64,000 nt of DNA, taken from DAOUET01 sp034430155. GTDB taxonomy: Bacteria > Chloroflexota > Anaerolineae > Anaerolineales > UBA4823. Below are positions 51,157 to 60,437 of this stretch, piece by piece. Numbering within the stretch: position 1 is the stretch's first letter; every line of letters begins with the position of its first letter. The position numbers and the translations under genes are program-made. The DNA lies in contig DAOUET010000010.1 in assembly GCA_034430155.1 (NCBI GenBank), forward strand, positions 35,913-99,912. Direction: 5' to 3'. The notes under the pieces are model-generated. The model was not told the DNA's origin. It did not search any database and saw only the letters and a list, made by a program, of their open reading frames with translations.

Positions 51157-52419
51157 ATGCACGGCAAGCAACGGATAGGCTTCGTTTCGACGCGCCTGGC
51201 CGGCACAGATGGTGTTTCTCTGGAAACTGTCAAATGGGTAAAGGTTTTAAACGGGCTAGGATATGAAACCTTCTTCTTTGCCGGAGAATCCGATTGGCCA
51301 CAAGAACGCAGCTATGTCGTTCCGGAAGCTCACTTCCAACACCCACAAATTCTCGATTTAAATATAGACCTCTTCGATGATTATCAACGCTTCCCCACAA
51401 CCTCAAAACAAATTTCCGAATTGCAGGCTCATCTAAAATACCATTTACATAAATTTATACAGAGATTTGAGCTCGATATATTGATCATCGAAAACGCTTT
51501 ATCAGTCCCCATGAATGTCCCTCTGGGACTCGCCATAACCGAACTCGTGGCTGAAACCAGCATCCCCACCATCGCCCACCATCACGACTTCACTTGGGAA
51601 CGCCAACACTTCGCTGTTTCAGCTGCTGAGGATTACTTGCGGGCTGCCTTTCCACCCACCCTGCATGCCATCCGTCATGTGGTAATCAACTCTTTTGCCG
51701 AGAGGCAACTTGCTCTGCGTACCGGATTGAGTTCTATTCTTATCCCCAATGTAATGGATTTTGACTCACCCCCACCCGATCCCGATGAGTACGTGGAGGA
51801 TCTCAAACCATCACTAGGTATCGAACCAGAGGATTGTATGATCCTACAACCAACCCGAGTTGTCCCACGTAAACGCATCGAACTTTCTATTGAATTTATC
51901 CGCCGTTTGAATATGCACGCTTATCTGGTGATCACTCACCACGCCGGGGACGAAGGAAAGGCTTATGAAGCCTATCTGCGGGACTATGCCCGCTTATTAG
52001 GAGTGAATGTTCTTTTCGCCGCAAACAGATTTGCCCCTGAACGCTCACAAAGGGAAGATGGCACCAAGGTTTATTCTCTTCGAGATGCTTATTACAAGGC
52101 GGATTTAGTAAGCTACCCATCGCGTGTTGAGGGTTTTGGCAACGCTTTCCTTGAAACCATTTTCTTTAAACGGCCTATCATCATCAGTAATTACGAAATA
52201 TTTAAGACAGACATCCATCCCAAAGGCTTTATACTAATCACTTTTACCGACTTTATCGACGATATTTGTGTTGAAAAATCTAAAGAAGTGCTACACAACC
52301 CCGAATTGGCCACAGAGATGGTTGAACACAATTTTGAGATTGGCCGCCGCCATTATTCTTTTCGAATGTTGGAAGACCGGCTTCAAACAGTATTGAAAGA
52401 AAGTTTAGGCTATGATTAA
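51157..52419 (+). CDS. GT4 glycosyltransferase (paralog 3, more diverged)
   Basis: 420 residues. Retains GFVSTRLAGTDGVSLETVKW, TIAHHHDFTWERQHF and YPSRVEGFGNAFLETIFFKR, so the E-x7-E motif is present. It is more divergent than paralogs 1 and 2 and follows paralog 2 by 61 bases, likely in one transcript. AAAGGAAG is the ribosome site. The order of three related GT4 genes suggests an older duplication followed by a recent one. Confidence 0.87.
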   Translation: MHGKQRIGFVSTRLAGTDGVSLETVKWVKVLNGLGYETFFFAGESDWPQERSYVVPEAHFQHPQILDLNIDLFDDYQRFPTTSKQISELQAHLKYHLHKFIQRFELDILIIENALSVPMNVPLGLAITELVAETSIPTIAHHHDFTWERQHFAVSAAEDYLRAAFPPTLHAIRHVVINSFAERQLALRTGLSSILIPNVMDFDSPPPDPDEYVEDLKPSLGIEPEDCMILQPTRVVPRKRIELSIEFIRRLNMHAYLVITHHAGDEGKAYEAYLRDYARLLGVNVLFAANRFAPERSQREDGTKVYSLRDAYYKADLVSYPSRVEGFGNAFLETIFFKRPIIISNYEIFKTDIHPKGFILITFTDFIDDICVEKSKEVLHNPELATEMVEHNFEIGRRHYSFRMLEDRLQTVLKESLGYD

Positions 52420-52492
52420 AGGTTGTGCTATCTGAGAATGACGCCTCAAGAATCCGAGGGCTTGCCTAGTCAATTTACCATTGGGCGAATAA

Positions 52493-52597
52493 ATTAACTT
52501 AGGCACACTCTTCGCACTGATATTTTGGATCTACCCCATTTTTTACATCCTCTTTGTGCCTCACCTGTGGGCTGTCATCGACCGTTATCCTATCTAA
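52493..52597 (+). pseudogene. Possible membrane protein C-terminal remnant
   Basis: A short frame reads LGTLFALIFWIYPIFYILFV and PHLWAVIDRYPI before a TAA at 52595. One hydrophobic segment followed by a polar end. No start and no upstream domain. Too short to identify; could be chance. Confidence 0.25.
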
Positions 52598-52614
52598 GGC
52601 GTAAGCAATAAAAG

Positions 52615-53886
52615 ATGAACGTGAGTATGAGGGATCAAATCGCCATTCTGCATTATGCGGCACCGCCTATCATCGGCGGTGTAGAAATAACCATTTACTA
52701 TCATGCTCTTTTGCTGGCCGAGGCAGGTTATCGGGTGAAAGTGATCGCTGGTCGTGGAGAAGCGTTTCATCCTGAGGTTACATTTCAGCTCATCCCTGAA
52801 ATTGATTCACGCCATCCAGAAACTTTAGCGGTCGGCCAGTCCCTGGCTGGGGGTCATGTCTCTCCTGAATTCACAAGCCTGCGCGATGGCTTAATCGACC
52901 GGCTACGCCCTGAACTCACCCAGGTAGGGGTATGCTTGGTACACAACGCCCTCAGCCTCCATAAAAACCTTCCCCTGACAGCTGCCCTTCGCCACCTATC
53001 GGATGAAGGTGTGACCTCCCTGATCGCTTGGAACCACGACTTCGCCTGGCTGGACCATCTTTATACCCCTAGCTTGCACCCAGGTTATCCCTGGGACCTG
53101 TTACGTACTCCCTGGCCGGGCGTGCGTTATGTGGTGGTCTCTTCAGCTCGCCGCGCTCGCCTGGCAGAATTACTGGCAATTCCCCAAGAAAGCATCGCAG
53201 TAGTTACCCCGGGTGTAGATGTAGAACGGCTCTTAAAACTCGAACCTCTCACCCAAGATTTGGTAGAGAAATTAGATTTGCTCGAAGCGGATCCATTAAT
53301 GTTATTGCCTGCCAGAGTCACCCGCCGGAAGAACATCCAGTTCGCCATACGGGTAACCGCAGCCTTACAAAAACAGAAACCTAAGGTAGTTTTGGTGATC
53401 ACCGGTCCGCCCGGACCGCATAATCCCAAGAACCTGGCGTATCTGGCGTCGCTAAAAACGCTAAGTAAAGAGCTTGGAATAGCGCACAAGGTACATTTTC
53501 TATACGAATATGGTGAATGCAAAAAGCCCTTAATTGTTCCGGACGAGGTCATCGCCGATTTATACAAGATATCAGATCTGTTGTTATTCCCCAGTCACCG
53601 GGAGGGATTTGGTATACCAATTTTAGAAGCCGGTCTAGTCCGTCTTCCGATCTTTGCAGCTGATATCCCTTCAATCCATGAAAGCGCTGGTGACATGGCG
53701 GAATTCTTTGACCCAGAAGGCAACCCCCACCAGGTTGCCGAGAGCATTATCTCACAACTCGCATCTAATCCGTACTATCATTTGCGCAGACGAGTATTAG
53801 ATCATTTCACCTGGAAATCAATAGTGAAAAATAAGGTCGTCCCGCTGATAATGGAGTCTGTTAACCCCCATGGATTTAGAGAGTAA
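52615..53886 (+). CDS. GT4 glycosyltransferase (distinct)
   Basis: 423 residues. N-terminal HYAAPPIIGGVEITIYYHALLLAEAGY, AWNHDFAWLDHLY and the donor motif FPSHREGFGIPILEAGLVRLP with E-x7-E. It differs from the three paralogs. It overlaps the GpgS-type gene by 17 bases, so the two are translated together, and it is the best candidate for a partner transferase on glucosylglycerate. Closest in look to GT4 mannosyltransferases; donor not certain. Confidence 0.87.
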   Translation: MNVSMRDQIAILHYAAPPIIGGVEITIYYHALLLAEAGYRVKVIAGRGEAFHPEVTFQLIPEIDSRHPETLAVGQSLAGGHVSPEFTSLRDGLIDRLRPELTQVGVCLVHNALSLHKNLPLTAALRHLSDEGVTSLIAWNHDFAWLDHLYTPSLHPGYPWDLLRTPWPGVRYVVVSSARRARLAELLAIPQESIAVVTPGVDVERLLKLEPLTQDLVEKLDLLEADPLMLLPARVTRRKNIQFAIRVTAALQKQKPKVVLVITGPPGPHNPKNLAYLASLKTLSKELGIAHKVHFLYEYGECKKPLIVPDEVIADLYKISDLLLFPSHREGFGIPILEAGLVRLPIFAADIPSIHESAGDMAEFFDPEGNPHQVAESIISQLASNPYYHLRRRVLDHFTWKSIVKNKVVPLIMESVNPHGFRE

Positions 53887-55894
53887 GCAAAGAGGAGTTA
53901 ATCCTCAGCCGCTTGTACCAAAGCCAACCCAGGTACTTTTACCCCTACGAAATCTCGATGAAGCAGAGCTTTTACTGCCTCTGGCCGAGATGATTGTCCA
54001 AGCTCGTCAGGGACAATTATCCATTCTGCTCATCGTGACCGTGCCAGAAGGAGAGCCACTTAGTGAAGCGACCCATGATGCCAGCCGGTTCCGCCAGGCT
54101 TTCTCAGCGCTTTTATCTCAGACAATCCAGATATTCGCTCAGATCAAGACGCTGGTGCGCGTAGAAGAAGATATTTGGGATGGGATATGGGAAACAGTGA
54201 TACAGGATGGGATCGACTTACTATTGTTAGGTTGGTCCTCTGATAGCCTGCTAAAAACTGTTGGAGATGGAATGCTGGACAGGCGCCTGGCTGCGCCCCC
54301 ATGCGATGTCATCGCCGTCCGGCCAGCAAATCCCGTCACAGGGCCAGGTGGCTGGCAAATTGTAAAGAACATTCTATTGCCGTTGCGGGGCGGCCCATAC
54401 GCGGGGCTGGCCTTGCGGGTCGCTAACGCCCTGGCACAGACCACCGACGCCACCATCACCCTGTTGCATGCCACCGATCAGGCACCGCGCCAGGCAGAGC
54501 AGCAATTGCTGACAGCCTTTGGGCCAGTTTTACGGGGCTTGAAGCGTTTGAAGAGAGCCACGACCGTCGTGGTCGAAAATGTCTCTGAAGCGATCATCCA
54601 AGAAGCACCCGGGCACCAGGTGATTGTGATGGGAGCGCCTTCCACCAAGGTCCATCCAGAAGGGTGGAGCGGTCCTCTGCTCGACGACATCTTTGCCGGT
54701 AGCAACGTTACCGTGATAATTGTCAAGCAAAAAAGCCCTATTACCCCAGGGGAGGCTCAACAGGTACAGGGTGAACTGCCTCCCCAAGAGCAAGAGGATA
54801 TTGAGTTCGCGAGTATTCCTGCAGAAGAGGCTCGTCAAGATCGCCCGGTTGCCGTACTTGTCGATGAGTGGTTTGCTGAAAATACCTACCACAGCCGCGA
54901 GTTTGCTGACTTGCAGCGACTCATAGCCCTTAAGCAATCCCAAGGGCTTACCATTAGCTTGGGTCTACCAGCGCTAAACGAGGCGGGTACGGTAGGAAAA
55001 GTGATTACCACCCTAAAGACCGCCCTAATAGATGAAGCCCCCCTGCTTGATGAGATGGTCTTAATCGATTCCGGTTCTGTAGACTACACTCGTGAAATTG
55101 CTTGCGACCTGGGGATTCCAGTTTACCTTCACCAAGAAGTTTTACCCCAATATGGCGCATACACCGGTAAAGGCGAGGCCTTGTGGAAAAGCCTCTACAT
55201 TCTAAAAGGTGACATTATCGCCTGGGTCGATACCGATATAAACAATATCCACCCTCGTTTCGTATATGGAATCTTGGGGCCATTACTCAAGAATCCCTCT
55301 ATCCAGTACGTGAAGGGATTCTACCGTCGCCCTCTGCGTGAGGGAGATAAATTGATCGCTGGCGGTGGTGGGCGGGTTACCGAGCTCACTGCCCGACCCT
55401 TCATCAACCTGTTTTTTCCTGAACTTTCCGGGATTCTTCAACCTCTCTCAGGCGAATATGCCGGTAGAAGGCAAGCGCTTGAACGCATGCCGTTTTTCAC
55501 TGGTTATGGCGTCGAGACCGGCTTGTTGCTGGATATCCTTGATGAATTCGGCCTGAGTGCTATCGCCCAAGTCGACTTGCAGGAGCGTATACACCACAAC
55601 CAACCCCTACCTTCGCTCTCAAAAATGTCCTTTGCCATCATGCAGGTCGTTTTCAGCCGCCTTGAAAAGCGCCACAAGGTTAGATTGCTTGAAGAAGCCA
55701 ACCTCACCATGAACCTAGTCCGCTACGGTACTCGCCGTTTCTATCTCGAAACCGAGGAGATTCGAGAGCGGGAACGACCTCCCATGATTAGGCTACCAGA
55801 GTATCGCGCTGACCATGGCCTTGAATCGCTCAGCTCCAACCAGTTTCAGGCAAACCCAAACAGAGGGCCGGTTATACCTAAAGAGGGATCATGA
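53870..55894 (+). CDS. Glucosyl-3-phosphoglycerate synthase fused to two universal-stress domains
   Basis: 674 residues. Residues about 15-155 and 160-290 are UspA-like domains (VLLPLRNLDEAELLLPLAEM, DLLLLGWSSDS; NILLPLRGGPYAGLALRVAN, VIVMGAPSTK). Residues about 345-640 are a GT81 GpgS domain: SLGLPALNEAGTVGKVI, VLIDSGSVDYTREIA, HQEVLPQYGAYTGKGEALWKS, AWVDTDINNIHPRFVYG (metal DxD) and PLSGEYAGRRQALE. GpgS transfers glucose from an NDP-glucose to 3-phosphoglycerate. The N-terminal fusion is not the usual form. Its stop overlaps the phosphatase start by ATGA, the standard gpgS-gpgP coupling. The catalytic residues look intact. Confidence 0.9.
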   Translation: MDLESKQRGVNPQPLVPKPTQVLLPLRNLDEAELLLPLAEMIVQARQGQLSILLIVTVPEGEPLSEATHDASRFRQAFSALLSQTIQIFAQIKTLVRVEEDIWDGIWETVIQDGIDLLLLGWSSDSLLKTVGDGMLDRRLAAPPCDVIAVRPANPVTGPGGWQIVKNILLPLRGGPYAGLALRVANALAQTTDATITLLHATDQAPRQAEQQLLTAFGPVLRGLKRLKRATTVVVENVSEAIIQEAPGHQVIVMGAPSTKVHPEGWSGPLLDDIFAGSNVTVIIVKQKSPITPGEAQQVQGELPPQEQEDIEFASIPAEEARQDRPVAVLVDEWFAENTYHSREFADLQRLIALKQSQGLTISLGLPALNEAGTVGKVITTLKTALIDEAPLLDEMVLIDSGSVDYTREIACDLGIPVYLHQEVLPQYGAYTGKGEALWKSLYILKGDIIAWVDTDINNIHPRFVYGILGPLLKNPSIQYVKGFYRRPLREGDKLIAGGGGRVTELTARPFINLFFPELSGILQPLSGEYAGRRQALERMPFFTGYGVETGLLLDILDEFGLSAIAQVDLQERIHHNQPLPSLSKMSFAIMQVVFSRLEKRHKVRLLEEANLTMNLVRYGTRRFYLETEEIRERERPPMIRLPEYRADHGLESLSSNQFQANPNRGPVIPKEGS

Positions 55895-56022
55895 TGACCC
55901 AATTGGTACTCATCCGTCATGGTGAAACCGGCTGGAATGTCCAGGGACGCTATCAGGGACAGGCTGATCCCCCACTACCAAACCCTGGAGGCAAGCATCA
56001 TCCGAATACGGCAACTCCCTAA
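55891..56022 (+). pseudogene. Glucosyl-3-phosphoglycerate phosphatase, truncated to 43 codons
   Basis: ATGATG at the ATGA overlap with the synthase begins TQLVLIRHGETGWNVQGRYQ and GQADPPLP, the exact N-terminal core of histidine phosphatases (RHGE with the phospho-His). After 28 residues the sequence becomes unrelated and stops at 56020. The rest of the fold, with the second His, is gone. The gap to the next gene is 7 bases. A deletion of about 170 codons between this point and the phosphorylase start explains the layout. Confidence 0.85.
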
Positions 56023-56029
56023 CACATAC

Positions 56030-57820
56030 ATGGAAAATACACCCGAAACTCGCATCCAAGAGGGTCTTGAATTCCTTTATAAGCCAGAGGAAGCCAGACA
56101 AACCTGGATAAAACTTCAAGAAATCATGTCCCATTTCAAGCAACCGAACGCCTCAATCCGCTCGCCTTTAGAGGAAGGTTCAGATGGGTTGAGTGAGCGT
56201 GACGCCATATTAATCACCTACGGTGACCAATTTCAAGAGCCAGAAAGCCCACCTCTGCAAGTCCTGGCCGATTTTCTAGAGAAAAACCTTAGGAAAGCCA
56301 TAAACGGGCTTCATATCCTCCCCTTTTTCCCTTTTTCCTCGGATGATGGATTTTCGGTGATTGATTACCGGGAAGTGAATCAGCACCTGGGAAACTGGAG
56401 CCACATCGCCAGACTTAAACGCAACTTCCGCTTGATGTTCGATGCCGTCATCAATCATATTTCCCGGGAAAGCAAGTGGTTCGAGTCATTTAAGCGCGGT
56501 GAAGAACCATATAAAAATTTCTTTATCACGGTAGACTCGAGCACTGACTTATCAATGGTGGTACGGCCCCGCGATCTACCGCTTCTCACAACCACCTACA
56601 CCGATTGGGGGGTCCAACATGTCTGGACTACTTTCAGCGAGGACCAAATAGACCTGAATTACGCCAACCCTCAGGTATTATTGGAGATCATTGACCTGCT
56701 ATTGTTTTACATCGAGCATGGAGCCGAATTTATCCGCCTGGACGCTATTGCTTATATCTGGAAAGAGCCCGGAACGGCTTGCATTCATTTACCCCAAACA
56801 CATCAGGTGGTTAAATTATTTAGAGCTGTCCTGGATGCTGTCGCCCCGGGCGTAATCTTGATTACCGAAACAAACGTACCTCACAAGGAGAACATCAGTT
56901 ACTTTGGAGATCCACTAAAAAGAAACCTGCCTGGAAAGCCAGCTCATAGAGGCGATGAAGCCCAAATGGTTTATCAATTTCCTCTGGCGCCCCTGATCCT
57001 ACACACCTTTCACAGTGGAAACGCCCGAATCCTGACGGAATGGGCCGCTAATTTAAAATCACCTTACCCCACAGCCACTTTTTTCAACTTTATCGCCTCC
57101 CACGATGGCATCGGTGTCCGTCCCGCGGAGGGTTTGCTCAGCCCCGATCAGATCCAGGCTCTGGTTACCAGAACAAAGAAACACGGTGGAGAGGTCTCTT
57201 ATAAGACCAACCCTGACGGCTCGAAAAGCGTATACGAGTTGAACATTACTCTTTATGATGCTCTCAATAATCCCAAAGAACCCAACCAGGAGCAAGATGT
57301 CCGCCGTTTCCTGGCCTCCCAGGTTATCATGCTCTCATTGGCTGGCGTTCCAGGCATTTACGTTCATAGTCTCTTTGGCTCGCGCAACTGCTACAAATGC
57401 CTTGAAGAAACTGACCGGTCGCGTTCTATCAATCGTCAGAAATTCCTGCGCGCAGATTTAGAATCTCAATTGGCGAATCCGGGTTCGATCGAATCACAAG
57501 TATTTTCAGGATATCTTGGTATCTTGCTCCAGCGCCGGAAGCGACCAGCATTTCACCCATATGGAAGCCAGAAAATTCTCAATTTGCAGGATGCCATCTT
57601 CGGATTAGTTCGTACCGCCCCATACGGCAATGACATAGTCATTTGCCTGGTCAACATTGCCAGGGATAGCCAGTCTCTTGATCTGGAGCCTGCCACGATG
57701 GAACTGCCCGATGTAACTGTCTGGTACGATCTTATTTCCGGAAGAGAATTTTCTATCCAAGATGGACATTTGCAGTTCTATTTAGATAGCTACCATTATG
57801 TCTGGCTCATACCAGGATAA
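56030..57820 (+). CDS. Glucosylglycerate-phosphorylase-type GH13_18 enzyme
   Basis: 596 residues from ATG 56030; an apparent longer start at 55919 uses leftover phosphatase DNA in another frame and is rejected. GH13_18 (sucrose-phosphorylase-like): HILPFFPFSSDDGFSVIDY, nucleophile Asp238 in FIRLDAIAYIWKEPGTACIH, acid/base Glu280 in LITETNVPHKENISYFG, and stabiliser Asp359 in FIASHDGIGVRP. The sequence IWKEPGTACIHLPQTH is the form seen in glucosylglycerate phosphorylases rather than sucrose phosphorylases. With phosphate it would give glucose 1-phosphate and glycerate. A glycerate kinase follows. Cytoplasmic (no signal). Confidence 0.88.
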   Translation: MENTPETRIQEGLEFLYKPEEARQTWIKLQEIMSHFKQPNASIRSPLEEGSDGLSERDAILITYGDQFQEPESPPLQVLADFLEKNLRKAINGLHILPFFPFSSDDGFSVIDYREVNQHLGNWSHIARLKRNFRLMFDAVINHISRESKWFESFKRGEEPYKNFFITVDSSTDLSMVVRPRDLPLLTTTYTDWGVQHVWTTFSEDQIDLNYANPQVLLEIIDLLLFYIEHGAEFIRLDAIAYIWKEPGTACIHLPQTHQVVKLFRAVLDAVAPGVILITETNVPHKENISYFGDPLKRNLPGKPAHRGDEAQMVYQFPLAPLILHTFHSGNARILTEWAANLKSPYPTATFFNFIASHDGIGVRPAEGLLSPDQIQALVTRTKKHGGEVSYKTNPDGSKSVYELNITLYDALNNPKEPNQEQDVRRFLASQVIMLSLAGVPGIYVHSLFGSRNCYKCLEETDRSRSINRQKFLRADLESQLANPGSIESQVFSGYLGILLQRRKRPAFHPYGSQKILNLQDAIFGLVRTAPYGNDIVICLVNIARDSQSLDLEPATMELPDVTVWYDLISGREFSIQDGHLQFYLDSYHYVWLIPG

Positions 57821-57932
57821 AATCAAATCACATCTCGTAAGTAGTGAAGAAGTTGACTTGGGACTTCTTTTTCACCCCTCTAAGAAAGATTTTTTCAAAC
57901 CATCATCCTACTAGAAGAAAGGTACCACCATC

Positions 57933-59300
57933 TTGGAACCAATCCGGTTCATGACTCAATCACTGCGATCTACGCCAAGGGGGGGACAAATAGCCCGGGT
58001 TCTGTCCGCTGGCCTGCAGGCGGTCGAGCCTGGCGCAGCGGTACGACATTTTATGCGAAGAGAAGGTCACCAGCTGATAATAGGTGACCGCGGTTATGAC
58101 TTAAATCAATTCCAGCGGGTTCTAATCGTGGGGACGGGCAAGGCAGGGACACCCATGACTCAGGCTGCTGTCGATATTCTCGGGGAGCGCCTTTACGCAG
58201 GACTAGTGATTGTCAAAGAAGGGTACACGTCCGGAGCCCTCAAGATTGGAGCGGTGTCTATCGCTGAAGCCGGTCATCCCATCCCAGATCAGCGCGGCCT
58301 CCAGGCTTCTAAGCGTTTGATCGAATTGCTCGAGGGAACCAAGGCGGAGGATTTCGTGATCTGTCTGATTTCAGGCGGAGGTTCAGCGCTAATGGCATCC
58401 CCGGTGGATGACATAGGTCTCCAGGAAATGCAAGCGCTCACCCAATCTTTGCTGGCAAGCGGGGCTGATATTAATGAGATCAACACCATGAGGAAGCATC
58501 TCGAGCAGCTTAAAGGCGGCAAACTTGCCCGTCTGGCAGCACCTAGCCAGCTGGCGACATTGATATTGTCCGATGTAGTGGGGGATGCTCTCACCACCAT
58601 AGCCTCAGGCCCGACCGTCCCCGATCCAACCACTTTTGAGGATGCCTTTAAGGTACTCGAACGATACAACCTTACCCAACAGATCCCATCCGCAGTGGTT
58701 GCATATTTACAGCGCGGCATACAATCAGCTGAGCAAGAAACCCCTAAGCCTGACGATCCATTGTTTGATAGAGTCCAAAACGTGGTTATCGGCAGTAATA
58801 AACAGGCAGCTGATGCCGCCGTACTACAAGCTCAAAGGGAGGGGTTCAATGCCTCTCTCTTGACGACTTATCTACAAGGGGAGGCCCGTTATGCTGGTCG
58901 CTTTCTTGGAGCCATCGCCCGGCAAATCGTGCAAAGTGACCAGCCTATCCCAAAACCGGCGTGTCTGGTGATAGGAGGTGAAACCACAGTCACCCTTCAG
59001 GGAAATGGGATGGGGGGGCGTAATCAGGAGATGGCGCTGAGCGCCGTGCAAGACCTGGCTGGCTTGCCAGACGTGGTATTGATTAGCATGGCTAGCGATG
59101 GTGGTGATGGACCAACTGATGCAGCCGGGGCAGTTGTAACCGGAAAAACCTTGAAACGTGCCCGTAACGCTGGTTTGAATCCCTCAGGTTATTTAGAAGC
59201 AAATGATTCATATCATTTCTTCAACGCTCTTGGCGATCTGCTGAAAATAGGTCCTACTCAGACCAATGTCAACGACCTAGCTTTTATTTTCGCCTTTTAA
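57933..59300 (+). CDS. Glycerate 2-kinase (type II, MOFRL family)
   Basis: 455 residues from TTG 57933 (AAGAAAGG upstream); ATG 57951 would shorten it by six residues. Family marks: VLIVGTGKAGTPMTQAA, EAGHPIPDQRGLQAS, ICLISGGGSALMASP, NTMRKHLEQLKGGKLA, DVVGDALTTIASGPTVPDP and the C-terminal MGGRNQEMALSAV with DGPTDAAGAVV. It phosphorylates D-glycerate to 2-phosphoglycerate, the expected fate of glycerate freed by the phosphorylase 112 bases upstream. This pairing has been described for glucosylglycerate use. Confidence 0.93.
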   Translation: MEPIRFMTQSLRSTPRGGQIARVLSAGLQAVEPGAAVRHFMRREGHQLIIGDRGYDLNQFQRVLIVGTGKAGTPMTQAAVDILGERLYAGLVIVKEGYTSGALKIGAVSIAEAGHPIPDQRGLQASKRLIELLEGTKAEDFVICLISGGGSALMASPVDDIGLQEMQALTQSLLASGADINEINTMRKHLEQLKGGKLARLAAPSQLATLILSDVVGDALTTIASGPTVPDPTTFEDAFKVLERYNLTQQIPSAVVAYLQRGIQSAEQETPKPDDPLFDRVQNVVIGSNKQAADAAVLQAQREGFNASLLTTYLQGEARYAGRFLGAIARQIVQSDQPIPKPACLVIGGETTVTLQGNGMGGRNQEMALSAVQDLAGLPDVVLISMASDGGDGPTDAAGAVVTGKTLKRARNAGLNPSGYLEANDSYHFFNALGDLLKIGPTQTNVNDLAFIFAF

Positions 59301-59444
59301 CTTTATAATCTTTATTGCCTAGAAGTCAAGCAGGGCTTTCGCAGCGTAGGATTTATCTGGCTGTAGAAGCAGTCTTTGCTCTCCCGATCACCTGGATGAG
59401 CTCTTAATTGTATAACTCCTATCACATTTCTTCGGATCCCTAAG

Positions 59445-60437
59445 ATGGATAATCCTTCACTTCCCCTGGTACTCGTCACCCACACTTTGCCTGAGGGGTG
59501 GCTTGATTTACTTGAAGGTCACTGCCGCACCCTCAATGGCCCTCTCGACGCTGTAGATTTATCCCCCGAACTGGAAGCCAGCCTGGGCGAGGCTGAGGGG
59601 CTTTTCTGTTTGCTGACTATCCCGGTGACCAGGATACTGCTTGAAAAGGCCCCGCGCCTTCGAGTGGTAAGCAATATGGCCGTCGGTGTGGATAACATCG
59701 ATCTGCAAGCCTGCACCCAGCGCGCCATCCCTGTGGGTAACACACCCGGGGTACTCACCGACGGCACGGCCGACCTGGCTATGGCCATCCTGCTTGCTGC
59801 TGCTCGCCAATTGCCTCAGGCCAATCGCGACGCTCGGGCAGGTCGCTGGAAAACTTGGTCACCCACGAGTTGGCTGGGCGCTGATTTGAGCGGCGCAACC
59901 CTGGGAATCGTAGGCATGGGGCAAATCGGCAGCGCGGTTGCCAGGCGCGCTACAGCCTTTGGGCTGCACCTGGTCTACACCGACACTCGCGTACATCCCG
60001 AGGTCGAGGAGCAACTGGGTGCTATAAGGCTCACGCTCCTGGACCTGCTTAGACTAAGCGATTTTGTCAGCTTGCATGTACCCTTGACCAGCGAAACTTA
60101 CCATTTGATCAATGAGAAGACCTTGAGCGTGATGAAGCCTTCCGCCATTTTGGTAAACACTTCCCGAGGACCAGTGGTCGCCACCGAGGCGTTAGTTCTG
60201 GCCTTGAAACAGGGTTGGATCGCAGGCGCAGCCTTAGATGTAACCGACCCGGAGCCCCTTCCCCCCGAACACCCCCTATATTCACTCCCCAATTGTCTGA
60301 TCGTCCCACATATCGGCTCAGCCACATGGAATACACGTCAACGAATGGCTGAGCGCGCCTGTGAAAACCTTTTGGCCGGTCTTGCAGGAAAGCGCTTGCC
60401 CTACTGCGCCAATCCTGAAGTCTATGATCAAGACTGA
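59445..60437 (+). CDS. D-2-hydroxyacid dehydrogenase (glyoxylate/hydroxypyruvate reductase type)
   Basis: 330 residues. NAD-binding GATLGIVGMGQIGSAVARRA, substrate-region VVSNMAVGVDNIDLQA, catalytic Arg in VNTSRGPVVATEAL, Glu in DVTDPEPLPPEHPL and His in LPNCLIVPHIGSATWNTRQ. The family includes glycerate dehydrogenase/hydroxypyruvate reductase. In this context it would interconvert hydroxypyruvate and D-glycerate, another route into the glycerate pool. It overlaps the next gene by 14 bases. Confidence 0.92.
   Translation: MDNPSLPLVLVTHTLPEGWLDLLEGHCRTLNGPLDAVDLSPELEASLGEAEGLFCLLTIPVTRILLEKAPRLRVVSNMAVGVDNIDLQACTQRAIPVGNTPGVLTDGTADLAMAILLAAARQLPQANRDARAGRWKTWSPTSWLGADLSGATLGIVGMGQIGSAVARRATAFGLHLVYTDTRVHPEVEEQLGAIRLTLLDLLRLSDFVSLHVPLTSETYHLINEKTLSVMKPSAILVNTSRGPVVATEALVLALKQGWIAGAALDVTDPEPLPPEHPLYSLPNCLIVPHIGSATWNTRQRMAERACENLLAGLAGKRLPYCANPEVYDQD

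Noticed and set aside
55919..56029. Upstream extension of the GH13_18 gene to 55919
   Set aside because: This part is phosphatase DNA read in another frame; the family sequence begins at the ATG at 56030.
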